DNA from: an uncultured Oribacterium sp.
Lineage (GTDB): Bacteria > Bacillota > Clostridia > Lachnospirales > Lachnospiraceae
Reading direction: 5' to 3'
Length of the DNA: 16,401 bases
Assembly: GCA_938030845.1 (NCBI GenBank)
Contig: CALHIC010000570.1
Location: forward strand, 1 to 16,401
Of this stretch, positions 1 to 6,589 are shown piece after piece; within the stretch, counting starts at the first letter, position 1; every line of letters begins with the position of its first letter. The notes under the pieces are model-generated. The model did not search any database. It saw only the letters and a program-made list of their open reading frames with translations, and had not been told where the DNA came from. The position numbers and the translations under genes were made by a program.

Positions 1-8
1 TTTTCTAC

Positions 9-254
9 GAAACATTTCAAAAGAAAAAAGCCAGATTCTATGCGAAAAACAATCTGCTCTACCTCTTTTTTCCGGAGGAGAGTTTGGAACAGGGGCACGC
101 TCTCGCTAACCTCGCCACGTAGTGGCACTAAGCGAAAAACTTCAGTTCCTTTGTTTTTCGCAAGTGCCAACGGGCTCAGATTACCCCTTATTCCAAAACC
201 TCCTCCGAAAAAACGCAAAGCTAATTCTTTCTCATAAAACCCGGCTTTTTCTTA
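9..254 (+). repeat. Long hairpin repeat, copy A (subtype 1 core)
   Basis: This is one of four related hairpin elements in the window. The conserved core is 92-187. It opens with GGGGCACGCTCTCGCTA and closes with CGGGCTCAGATTACCCC. Inside it, GGCACT (123-128) pairs with AGTGCC (162-167), and GCGAAAAAC (132-140) pairs with GTTTTTCGC (153-161). The core sits on arms of about 65 nt that pair imperfectly with each other. The best segments are TCCGGAGGAG near 71-80 against CTCCTCCGA near 200-208, and AAGAAAAA near 22-29 against TTTTTCTT near 246-253. The 8-mer TTTTCTAC occurs at 1-8 and again at 255-262, which could be a target-site duplication, but the region is T-rich and the window starts at base 1. 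The element lies downstream of the membrane-protein gene that ends at 293 and fills nearly all of the 292-base gene-free stretch at the left edge. I see no gene there. Confidence 0.8.
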
Positions 255-292
255 TTTTCTACTTTTCTTATTTTCCGCGTTTCTTATATGCC

Positions 293-799
293 CTACTTCT
301 TTGCCTGTTGCTTCTTCACTTCGTCTTCCGCCTTCTTTCTTAAATTGGCGAAAAAGCCTTTTTTCTTCGGTGCCTCAGGTACTACTCCGCCTCGTACAGA
401 CTTGATGGAGCGAATGTAGATTCCGGATACCGCGCATTTTACTTCCTTCTTAACGGGAAGGATTTCATATACAGTGGGATCGGCCATAAGAGCCAAAATC
501 TTTGGTCCTACCTTAGCCTTTACAATAGGAAGCTTGGAAAAACGAAGATAAAAGGGAAGTTCCTTCTCCACCTGTTCCGGCAATCCTGCTGCCACAGCCG
601 CCTTTACACTCAGCTTCTTCTTATCAATAATCAACATGGAAACTTCCATGGTATTAGCCTCAATCATGGGTTGCTGTGCAGCCTGCTTTTCCTGCAAACG
701 TCTTCCCATAAAATATAAAGCTACTAATACGATGAAAAGCAAAATCAAAATCACCAACAAAATTGAAATAATGCTTTGTGGAGCAATTGCCAGTACCAT
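293..799 (-). CDS. Single-pass membrane protein of unknown function
   Basis: I do not recognise this protein. With the ATG at 799 it has 168 residues; a GTG at 805 is possible, but GAGGTG sits about five bases before the ATG and fits that start better. Residues of about 9-30 form a strongly hydrophobic helix (IISILLVILILLFIVLVALY) followed by GRR, so the N-terminus is a membrane anchor with the rest probably cytoplasmic. The middle (about 50-135) is a compact soluble region with repeated short hydrophobic strands and conserved-looking stretches such as LPFYLRFSK and KAKVGPKILALM. The last 25 residues are highly basic and Lys-rich (KKKGFFANLRKK), suggesting contact with nucleic acid or the membrane surface. 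It is the last gene on this strand before hairpin copy A, 62 bases after the DUF1934 gene, and is probably cotranscribed with it. Codon use resembles its neighbours, so I take it to be a real gene of unassigned role. Confidence 0.8.
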   Translation of the reverse strand: MVLAIAPQSIISILLVILILLFIVLVALYFMGRRLQEKQAAQQPMIEANTMEVSMLIIDKKKLSVKAAVAAGLPEQVEKELPFYLRFSKLPIVKAKVGPKILALMADPTVYEILPVKKEVKCAVSGIYIRSIKSVRGGVVPEAPKKKGFFANLRKKAEDEVKKQQAKK

Positions 800-861
800 G
801 AACACCTCATTTCCAAGTCTACAAATTATTGTGCTTATTTTTGCAAAGAAACGTTTACATT

Positions 862-1278
862 TTACTCCGAATAAGGCGAAATTGCAATGGAGAGTTCTGT
901 CTCTGCCACCTTTTGCCCAAACTGAAAGAGTGTATAATAGAGACGAATTTCTCCTTGTCCCCGAGAGAAGTCGACATTTCGAAAATCCACCTCTGCCGTA
1001 TCAAATTCCAGGGGCAAAACACCTACCTCCGTTTCGTAATCCACCTTCCAGCGGACACCTCCTTCATAGAGAAGCTTCTCCTCTTCCTTCCAATTTCGAA
1101 TTATCTCCAGACGACCTTCCGCCGGATACAGTTTCATACCGTGGTGTACTCCCTCTTGAAAATAACTGAGAAGAAACTGCTCTCCTCTTTGCATCAGTAC
1201 ACCGGAATGTTCCAGCACGAAGCTATCCAAGTCCCCGTCATATTTTTGTCTGGTGTGCATAGTCATTTTGACCTTCAT
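862..1278 (-). CDS. ywiB: DUF1934 / YwiB-family beta-barrel protein
   Basis: This 138-residue protein resembles the DUF1934 family, typified by Bacillus subtilis YwiB (about 142 residues), a small lipocalin-like beta-barrel of unknown biochemical function. Visible features are the N-terminal MKVKMTMHTRQKYDGDLDSF strand region, the central QFLLSYFQEG segment, a hydrophilic strand series with GRLEIIRNW, and a C-terminal ELSIAIS strand. There is no signal peptide or membrane segment, so it should be cytoplasmic. The start at 1278 has GAGGT about 11 bases upstream, which is a slightly long spacing; later ATGs at codons 5 and 7 cannot be excluded. It has its own promoter about 140 bases upstream (extended -10 at 1425-1430) and is followed by the unknown membrane-protein gene. 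The family assignment rests on overall pattern and length, not on a catalytic motif. Confidence 0.75.
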   Translation of the reverse strand: MKVKMTMHTRQKYDGDLDSFVLEHSGVLMQRGEQFLLSYFQEGVHHGMKLYPAEGRLEIIRNWKEEEKLLYEGGVRWKVDYETEVGVLPLEFDTAEVDFRNVDFSRGQGEIRLYYTLFQFGQKVAETELSIAISPYSE

Positions 1279-1348
1279 CTTAATTTCTTACCTCAGTCAC
1301 AGCTTTCCTTTTTCATAACTTTTCTTTACGACAATGAAGACAATATAA

Positions 1349-1379
1349 TAGGGACCCTGCGTGCATAACAGAGCCCCTA
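1349..1379 (-). other. Leader hairpin upstream of ywiB
   Basis: On the minus strand AGGGGCTCTG pairs with CAGGGTCCCT across a 9-base loop. All ten positions pair if two G-U wobbles are allowed. It is followed by AU-rich sequence (ATTATATTG) rather than a clean U tract. It could be a weak attenuator or a structured leader for the DUF1934 gene. No known riboswitch motif is recognisable. Confidence 0.4.
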
Positions 1380-1412
1380 GGAGAATGGAAATCAAACATT
1401 TAAAATCAAATT

Positions 1413-1438
1413 GATTGTGTACTTAGTATAGCACAATC
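1413..1438 (-). promoter_or_regulatory. Promoter with inverted repeat over the -10 box, upstream of ywiB
   Basis: Read on the minus strand there is an extended -10 element, TGCTATACT (TATACT at 1425-1430), pointing toward the DUF1934 gene. No good -35 box lies at the normal distance, which is compatible with an extended -10 promoter. The -10 is bracketed by a perfect 7-base inverted repeat, GATTGTG (1413-1419) and CACAATC (1432-1438), with a 12-base gap. This is the right size and place for a repressor site. The resulting leader is about 140 nt. Confidence 0.5.
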
Positions 1439-1484
1439 TTGCAAAAAAGTTTAAAGTCCACGGAAATAATTATTTATGAAATTC

Positions 1485-2552
1485 TTAAGGTCTATGAAAA
1501 GCACTCTCTAAAAGTTTCTCTACCAGCTCTTCTATGGAATATCCCTTTTTCTTAAAAAGCATGGGATACATGGAAATAGAAGTGAAGCCCGGCATAGTAT
1601 TGATTTCATTAAAAATCACCTCTTCCCCGGACAAGAAAAAATCCACTCTGGAGAGAGAGAAGCCGTCCACCGCTAAGAAGACCGTCTCAGCCGCCTTTCT
1701 GATTTTCTCTTCAATCTCCCCGGAAATATCCGGATGAAGTTCCGTCTTGGAATCCGGATTGTTATATTTGGCGTCATAATCGTAGAACTCCGCCGCAGCA
1801 AGAATTTCTCCCACAGAGGAGCTTTCTACCTGCCCTTCTTTTCCGGAGAATACTGCACATTCCAGTTCTCTTCCTGTAATGCTTTCTTCCACCAAGACTC
1901 TTCTATCCACCAAAAGGGCATTTTCCACCGCCTTCTTTAAGGCCTCTCTATCCTTTGCCTTACTTACGCCGCAGGAAGAGCCTGCATTGGAAGGCTTTAC
2001 AAACACCGGATAGGAAAGAGCAACTTCCACCTTGGAAATAATCTTCTCCTGATTTTCCCACTGACTTCGCACAAAGGAGATATACTTAGCCTGTCGAACG
2101 CCAATCTTTGCCAAAGGCTTTTCCACCGCCATCTTGGTGTAAACCTTATCCATAGAAATCGCAGAGGAAAGCACCCCACAGCCCACATAAGGAATTCTGG
2201 CAATTTCCAAAAGTCCTTGAATGGTTCCGTCTTCTCCATCCTTGCCATGAAGCACCGGAAAGACTACATCAATTTTTTCCAAATGACTTTCTCCGTTTTT
2301 CCCCAGAAAAAGCACGGAAGAAAGCTTTGCGTCCGGAAGAATCATGGCTCTCTCTGCACTTTCCTTCCAGCTTCCGTCTTCAATGGCTTCTTCTTTCTCC
2401 ACGGGAATCCATTCTCCGGATTTTGTAATTCCGATACAAAGCACCTTGTACTTTTCTTGATTTACCGCCCGCTTAATCGTGAGTACAGAGCGGCAGGATA
2501 CCTCATGCTCTGTAGACTGTCCCCCAAAAAGTAAAACCAGGGTTTTCCTCAT
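1485..2552 (-). CDS. ddl: D-alanine--D-alanine ligase
   Basis: This enzyme joins two D-alanines with ATP in the cytoplasm, making the dipeptide that ends the peptidoglycan precursor. From the ATG at 2552 it has 355 residues, normal for a Firmicute Ddl. The N-terminal motif is LLFGGQSTEHEVS (about 7-19). ATP-grasp signatures follow: FVKPSNAGSSCGVSKA in the nucleotide-binding region, EESITGRELECAVF, and the metal-binding C-terminal INTMPGFTSISMYP. The loop FYDYDAKYNN carries the tyrosine typical of D-Ala-D-Ala enzymes, arguing against a vancomycin-type D-Ala-D-lactate ligase. Two adjacent ATGs (2555 and 2552) follow AAGGAA; 2552 has the better spacing. An upstream in-frame ORF extension to 2597 adds 15 residues without family support. 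The gene follows yajC after 105 bases containing an AT-rich hairpin but no clear terminator, so it is probably read from the secDF promoter. Confidence 0.95.
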   Translation of the reverse strand: MRKTLVLLFGGQSTEHEVSCRSVLTIKRAVNQEKYKVLCIGITKSGEWIPVEKEEAIEDGSWKESAERAMILPDAKLSSVLFLGKNGESHLEKIDVVFPVLHGKDGEDGTIQGLLEIARIPYVGCGVLSSAISMDKVYTKMAVEKPLAKIGVRQAKYISFVRSQWENQEKIISKVEVALSYPVFVKPSNAGSSCGVSKAKDREALKKAVENALLVDRRVLVEESITGRELECAVFSGKEGQVESSSVGEILAAAEFYDYDAKYNNPDSKTELHPDISGEIEEKIRKAAETVFLAVDGFSLSRVDFFLSGEEVIFNEINTMPGFTSISMYPMLFKKKGYSIEELVEKLLESAFHRP

Positions 2553-2586
2553 CATTTTCCTTCTTTCTATTGTTGTATAACTTCTT

Positions 2587-2607
2587 ATTCTTCCCAAATA
2601 GAAGAAT
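2587..2607 (-). other. Small AT-rich hairpin between yajC and ddl
   Basis: ATTCTTC (2587-2593) and GAAGAAT (2601-2607) form a perfect 7-bp stem with a 7-base loop. No U tract follows on the minus strand, so this does not look like an intrinsic terminator. It may be an mRNA processing or stability element between yajC and ddl. Confidence 0.3.
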
Positions 2608-2657
2608 CAGTATTTTTAAAGCTTAAAACAAAGTCCGCTCTTCTCTCGAACAAAGCC

Positions 2658-2939
2658 TTAGTTGGAAGCCTTCTCAATCTGAACGATGGCTGTCTTCTGC
2701 ATAGGGATACGGCAGTTTTTATTTCCGCCGAACTCTACAATCACTGTATCCTCGGTAAGGTCAATGATGACACCGTAAAACCCGGAACTGGTAAGAACCG
2801 TATCTCCCACAGCAAGGGAGCTCATCAAATCCTGCAGTTTTTTCTTTTCCTGCTGCTGAGGGCGAACACCCAAAAAGTAAAATATGGCTATAATCACTGC
2901 CGCATAAATAATCCAGCCTACTGCTCCCATTCCTGCCAT
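2658..2939 (-). CDS. yajC: Preprotein translocase accessory subunit YajC
   Basis: YajC is the small single-pass membrane partner of SecD/SecF in the accessory complex of the Sec translocon. The protein has 93 residues, normal for the family. Residues about 6-23 are the membrane helix (WIIYAAVIIAIFYFLGV), directly followed by the hallmark RPQQQEKKK, which marks the start of the cytoplasmic domain. The rest is a small beta-rich domain with LAVGDTVLTSSGFYGVI and the C-terminal NKNCRIPMQKTAI. AAGGAGAT lies nine bases before the ATG. It begins 35 bases after tgt ends, in the same operon as secDF, which fits its role. The order secDF-tgt-yajC differs from the common tgt-yajC-secD-secF arrangement. 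Confidence 0.96.
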   Translation of the reverse strand: MAGMGAVGWIIYAAVIIAIFYFLGVRPQQQEKKKLQDLMSSLAVGDTVLTSSGFYGVIIDLTEDTVIVEFGGNKNCRIPMQKTAIVQIEKASN

Positions 2940-2974
2940 AAAGTATCTCCTTTTCTTCTGTCAAATTTTCTCCC

Positions 2975-4162
2975 TTAGGAGTTTTGTATCTTTAGTTTAT
3001 ATAGGGCTTCCGTCTTCCAGCTTTCCCAACGATTTTCCCGGATGGCGTTACGCATCTCCACCATCAGGCGATTGTAATAGGAAAGATTATGCAAAACACA
3101 AAGCCTCATTCCCAGCATTTCCTTCGCCTTTAAAAGATGCCGGATATAAGCTCTTGAGTAACCACCCGTGTAGCTTCCGTCTTCCAAGCGAATCCCCTTG
3201 CAAGCCGGACAGTCACAACCCTCTTCAATAGGACGCATATCCTTTTCATAAGCCAGATTCCAAAGATTCAGCTTTCCGGTGGCATGATACACATGACCAT
3301 GTCTTCCGTTTCTGCTGGGGAATACACAATCGAAAAAGTCAATTCCCCGATCTACAGCCTGAATCATATTTTCCGGAGTTCCTACTCCCATAAGGTAAGT
3401 AGGCTTATGCCTTGGCAAATGAGGAACCACCGCATCCAAAATCCGGTACATATCCTCATGGCTTTCTCCCACGGCCAGACCGCCAACTGCATAGCCTTCC
3501 AAATCCAGCTCCGTAATACGTTTGGCATGGTCGATACGAACATCTTCCAAAACCCCTCCCTGATTAATTCCAAAGAGAATCTGTTTCGGGTTTAAGGTAT
3601 CCTCCAGGCTGTTCAAACGATCCATCTCCACCTGACAGCGAAGGAGCCAACGGGTGGTTCTCTCCACAGAAGGAAGAATATAATCCCGCTCCGCCAAGGC
3701 CGGCGGACACTCATCAAAGGCCATGGCAATGGTAGAGCCCAAGTTGGACTGAATCTGCATGGATTCCTCCGGACCCATAAAAATCCTTCTTCCATCAATA
3801 TGGGAGCGGAATTCCACCCCTTCTTCCCGAATCTTTCTTCCGGTCTTTGCCAGGCTATATACCTGAAAGCCTCCTGAATCGGTAAGGATGGGCTTGTCCC
3901 AGTTCATCATCCTGTGCAAGCCTCCCAGCTCCCGGATAACCTTGTCCCCGGTTCGCACATGGAGGTGATAGGTATTGGACAACTCCACCTGGGTATGCAC
4001 CAGGCGAAGATCATCCGTGGATACCCCGCCCTTGATGGCTGCAACTGTACCCACATTCATAAAGACCGGGGTTTCAATCACGCCATGGACCGTTTCCACA
4101 TGAGCAGACTTGGCTCTTCCGCACTGCCCTTTGATTTCATATTTCATTTTGGCAGCTGCCAT
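2975..4162 (-). CDS. tgt: tRNA-guanine(34) transglycosylase (queuine/preQ1 exchange)
   Basis: Tgt swaps guanine-34 for preQ1 in the anticodon of tRNAs that decode NAY codons, a step in making queuosine. From the ATG at 4162 there are 395 residues. AGGGG lies about six bases upstream of this ATG, so I prefer it to the GTG at 4168; an internal ATG at 4147 is also possible. LTDSGGFQV holds the active-site Asp (D95), and DFFDCVFPSRNGRHG holds the likely nucleophile (D278). The zinc site is C316, C318, C321 and H358. Compared with E. coli Tgt there are about 11 extra residues (KGIRLEDGSYTGG region) between the last zinc cysteine and YSRAYIRH. This lengthens the zinc loop without removing a ligand. 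tgt starts 19 bases after secDF stops and is cotranscribed with it. No queA is visible in the window. Confidence 0.96.
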   Translation of the reverse strand: MAAAKMKYEIKGQCGRAKSAHVETVHGVIETPVFMNVGTVAAIKGGVSTDDLRLVHTQVELSNTYHLHVRTGDKVIRELGGLHRMMNWDKPILTDSGGFQVYSLAKTGRKIREEGVEFRSHIDGRRIFMGPEESMQIQSNLGSTIAMAFDECPPALAERDYILPSVERTTRWLLRCQVEMDRLNSLEDTLNPKQILFGINQGGVLEDVRIDHAKRITELDLEGYAVGGLAVGESHEDMYRILDAVVPHLPRHKPTYLMGVGTPENMIQAVDRGIDFFDCVFPSRNGRHGHVYHATGKLNLWNLAYEKDMRPIEEGCDCPACKGIRLEDGSYTGGYSRAYIRHLLKAKEMLGMRLCVLHNLSYYNRLMVEMRNAIRENRWESWKTEALYKLKIQNS

Positions 4163-4181
4163 AGTCACCCCTTTTCCTTTG

Positions 4182-6320
4182 CTATTTCTTGCTAAGCTGT
4201 TCCTTCTTTCTCTTGGAAAGAATCACAAAATCAAACCAAAGCGGTCCTGCGATACATACGGAAGACCAAGCGCCGGCTACAATACCTACCATCAAGGGTA
4301 AGGTGAAATCTCGAATAGAGCTTACACCGAAGATATAGAGCACAAATACGGAAATAAAGGTAGTCAGTGAGGTATTGATAGAACGGGTTACCGTACTGGA
4401 AATCGCCTCATTTACCACATATTCCAATCCCTTCTTCTTGGTACCGTTGTGTAAATTCTCACGGATACGGTCAAAGATAACGATGGTAGCGTTAATGGAA
4501 TATCCTACGATGGTAAGGATACAAGCAATAAAGTTAGAGCCCACCGCCCAACGAAGTACCGCATAGAAAGTAACGGTAATCAATACGTCATGAGCCAAAG
4601 CCATTACGGAAGCGGATGCAAACTTAATGTCTCTGAATCGAATCCAGATATAAATCAACATACAGAAGATTGCAATCAGCAAAGCCCAAACCGCATCCTT
4701 CTTCATTTCAGTGGAAACCGCTCCGGAAATATTCTCGGTAACAATCTTATCCTCGGAAATGGAGAACTTCTCCTGAAGGCTGTCATACAGCTTAGTTCTT
4801 TCCTCGGTGGTCATGGTTCTGGTCTTAATGATAACCTCATTGGTTCCCGCAACCTTAGCAGCCTGGGTGGAGGCGTTACCTCCGGTAGCCGCAGTAAACA
4901 GAGGAATCACCTCACTATCTATCTCCTTCATGGACATATCCTTATCGAAGGTAATGGTGGTGGAGGAACCTCCCTTAAAGTCCAGGTCATAGTTAAAGAT
5001 ATCTCCGGTATTTTTCTTATTCATTGCCAGGAAAATAAATCCCACAATAATCACTAAGGAAGAAATGCTGTAGGCAATTCTTCTGAAACCGATAAAGTTG
5101 AACACCTTGGTTTCCTTCTTGATGCCGTAGAGCTTGGGGTTTGTCGCTCCCAAAGCGAAGAAAGCGGTCAATAAGCCTCTGGTTACAAAAAGTGCGGTAA
5201 TCAGAGAAATGATAATACCGATGGCCAAGGTGGTTGCAAAGCCCTTTACGGTTCCCGAACCACGGACATACAGCACTGCCGCCGCAATCAAAGTAGTGAT
5301 GTTACCGTCCAAAATTGCAGACAAGGCCTTTTCAAATCCTGCCTTAATCGCCTTATCCACGGAATTTCCGGCACCGATTTCTTCTTTAATTCGAGTAAAG
5401 ATAATAACGTTGGCATCCACCGCCATACCGATGGATAGAATAATTCCGGCAATACCGGGCAAAGTCAGGGTAACTTCAAAGGCCTGCATCAGCACCATTT
5501 CCAGCCCCACATACATGAAAAGAGCCAGAGATGCCGCAAGGCCGGGGATGCGATAAACGCAAAGCATGAAAAGCATAACCAATGCAATACCGATAGCCGC
5601 AGCCTGCAAAGAGGTGGAAATCGCTTCCGCACCCAAGGTAGCACCGATTACGTTGGAACGAAGCTCTGTCAGGCTAACCGGCAAAGCACCGATACGAATA
5701 GTAGAAGCAATCTTCTGCGCCTGCTCATAGCTTTCGATAGGACTGATGCTGGCCTGCCCGCCGGTAATCGCTTCCTTAACATTTGGAGAAGAAATGACTT
5801 CATTGTTATAGATAATGAAGATACGCTTTCCCACATTGTTCTTGGTGGCCTCCGCAAACTTTGCCGCACCTGCCTCTGTAAAATGCAGCTCAATCACATA
5901 TTCACGATTGTTGTTCTGATTGGTCATTCCCGCAGTAGCTGTTTTTACATCGTCACCGGTAAGAAGAACATTGCCATCCTCATCCGCAAACTGCAGGGTA
6001 CCCGGCTCTCCAAGCTCTGCCAAAATCTCATTGGCATCGGTAGCTCCGGGAATATCAATATTGATACGATTCTTTCCTTCCTGATATACCTGCGCCTCTG
6101 TAGAATAGCTCTGAGCCTTCATTTGAAGCTTATACACCGTGTCACTCATCTGCTCGGCGGTAGGATTCTCTTCCACGGTTTGGTAGGTGATGGACACACC
6201 ACCGTTCAGGTCCAAGCCCAGCTTAATGTTTTTTGCGTTCAGGTACCCCAAAACGCAAAAAGCTATGGTCAGCAGGAGGATTCCTATAAGCCGTAGCACT
6301 GCATTTGATTTCTTGTTCAT
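4182..6320 (-). CDS. secDF: Fused SecD-SecF protein-export membrane protein
   Basis: SecDF uses the proton gradient to pull proteins through the Sec channel from the outer face of the membrane. The 712-residue chain joins a SecD half (about 1-400) and a SecF half (about 405-712). The SecD half has an N-terminal helix (about 9-27), then GLDLNGGVSITYQ, a large extracytoplasmic domain, and a helix bundle with GMAVDANVIIFTRIKEE. The SecF half has YDLDFKGGSSTTITF, an extracytoplasmic domain, and a bundle with VGYSINATIVIFDRIREN. The proton-path Asp of SecD is present (D302). The equivalent SecF Asp, usually in a GYSxND motif, is replaced by Ala (A611, codon GCT on the minus strand). AAGGAAG lies about six bases before the ATG. 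The gene has its own promoter and a leader of about 134 nt with a strong hairpin, and it leads tgt, yajC and ddl. Confidence 0.97.
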   Translation of the reverse strand: MNKKSNAVLRLIGILLLTIAFCVLGYLNAKNIKLGLDLNGGVSITYQTVEENPTAEQMSDTVYKLQMKAQSYSTEAQVYQEGKNRINIDIPGATDANEILAELGEPGTLQFADEDGNVLLTGDDVKTATAGMTNQNNNREYVIELHFTEAGAAKFAEATKNNVGKRIFIIYNNEVISSPNVKEAITGGQASISPIESYEQAQKIASTIRIGALPVSLTELRSNVIGATLGAEAISTSLQAAAIGIALVMLFMLCVYRIPGLAASLALFMYVGLEMVLMQAFEVTLTLPGIAGIILSIGMAVDANVIIFTRIKEEIGAGNSVDKAIKAGFEKALSAILDGNITTLIAAAVLYVRGSGTVKGFATTLAIGIIISLITALFVTRGLLTAFFALGATNPKLYGIKKETKVFNFIGFRRIAYSISSLVIIVGFIFLAMNKKNTGDIFNYDLDFKGGSSTTITFDKDMSMKEIDSEVIPLFTAATGGNASTQAAKVAGTNEVIIKTRTMTTEERTKLYDSLQEKFSISEDKIVTENISGAVSTEMKKDAVWALLIAIFCMLIYIWIRFRDIKFASASVMALAHDVLITVTFYAVLRWAVGSNFIACILTIVGYSINATIVIFDRIRENLHNGTKKKGLEYVVNEAISSTVTRSINTSLTTFISVFVLYIFGVSSIRDFTLPLMVGIVAGAWSSVCIAGPLWFDFVILSKRKKEQLSKK

Positions 6321-6341
6321 CTTCTACTTCCTTTACAATCG

Positions 6342-6394
6342 AATTTGGTGAAACGCTTTTCTCCTCCGGAAAAGGAAAAATGTTTCACCAGATT
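6342..6394 (-). other. Strong hairpin in the secDF leader
   Basis: GGTGAAAC (6347-6354) pairs with GTTTCACC (6382-6389), with extra partial pairing outside (AATTT against AGATT). Inside, CTTTTC pairs with GAAAAG, and the tip on the mRNA strand exposes GGAGGAG. The hairpin lies between the secDF promoter and the secDF ribosome site (AAGGAAG near 6327-6333), about 20 bases from the start codon. No U tract follows, so a role in translation or mRNA stability is more likely than termination. The function is inferred. Confidence 0.5.
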
Positions 6395-6400
6395 TCGCCC

Positions 6401-6439
6401 TTATCCCTGTTTTCTCCGAAGTTTTTCGGTTACTCCCAT
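6401..6439 (-). CDS. Possible 12-codon leader peptide upstream of secDF
   Basis: On the minus strand an ATG at 6439 opens a 12-codon frame (MGVTEKLRRKQG) that stops at 6401, wholly inside the secDF leader. It has no good ribosome site, only GAGTG directly before the ATG, and CCGAA/TTCGG forms a small hairpin within it. Leader peptides that sense secretion are known upstream of some sec genes, but nothing here shows an arrest motif. The frame could easily be chance. Confidence 0.15.
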   Translation of the reverse strand: MGVTEKLRRKQG

Positions 6440-6453
6440 CACTCGGGCATATA

Positions 6454-6489
6454 CCGATTTATATTATCATAGGCTTACCTTGCTCGCAA
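6454..6489 (-). promoter_or_regulatory. Promoter for the secDF-tgt-yajC-ddl operon
   Basis: On the minus strand TTGCGA (6484-6489) and TAATAT (6461-6466) are separated by exactly 17 bases, a standard vegetative promoter layout. Transcription would start near 6454 and give a leader of about 134 nt. It lies about 50 bases after the marR terminator, which fits a separate operon beginning here. Confidence 0.65.
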
Positions 6490-6532
6490 GAAAAAAGGCA
6501 ATTCCTTTCCGAGAAATACGGGATTTTTTCAA

Positions 6533-6566
6533 AAAAATATCCCCAAGGCCTTCCCGGCCAAGGGGA
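6533..6566 (-). terminator. Intrinsic terminator of the marR gene
   Basis: On the minus strand CCCC...GGCC pairs with GGCC...GGGG around a GGGAA loop, with a TT/TT internal mismatch, followed by ATATTTTTTT. It begins about 25 bases after the marR stop codon and ends that transcript before the secDF promoter. Confidence 0.65.
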
Positions 6567-6589
6567 CTTTTTCGATTCTTCCGCTACTT

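Noticed and set aside
40..343. Two plus-strand reading frames of 65 and 73 codons at the left edge
   Set aside because: They run through hairpin copy A and the end of the membrane-protein gene, have no ribosome site or recognisable domain, and the sequence is explained by the palindrome.
636..1368. Plus-strand frames of about 177-179 codons opposite the DUF1934 gene
   Set aside because: Shadows of the minus-strand genes; composition is low-complexity and no ribosome site or motif supports them.
1485..2552. VanA-type D-Ala-D-lactate ligase (vancomycin resistance)
   Set aside because: The loop keeps the tyrosine of D-Ala-D-Ala enzymes (FYDYDAKY), and no vanH or vanX is adjacent.
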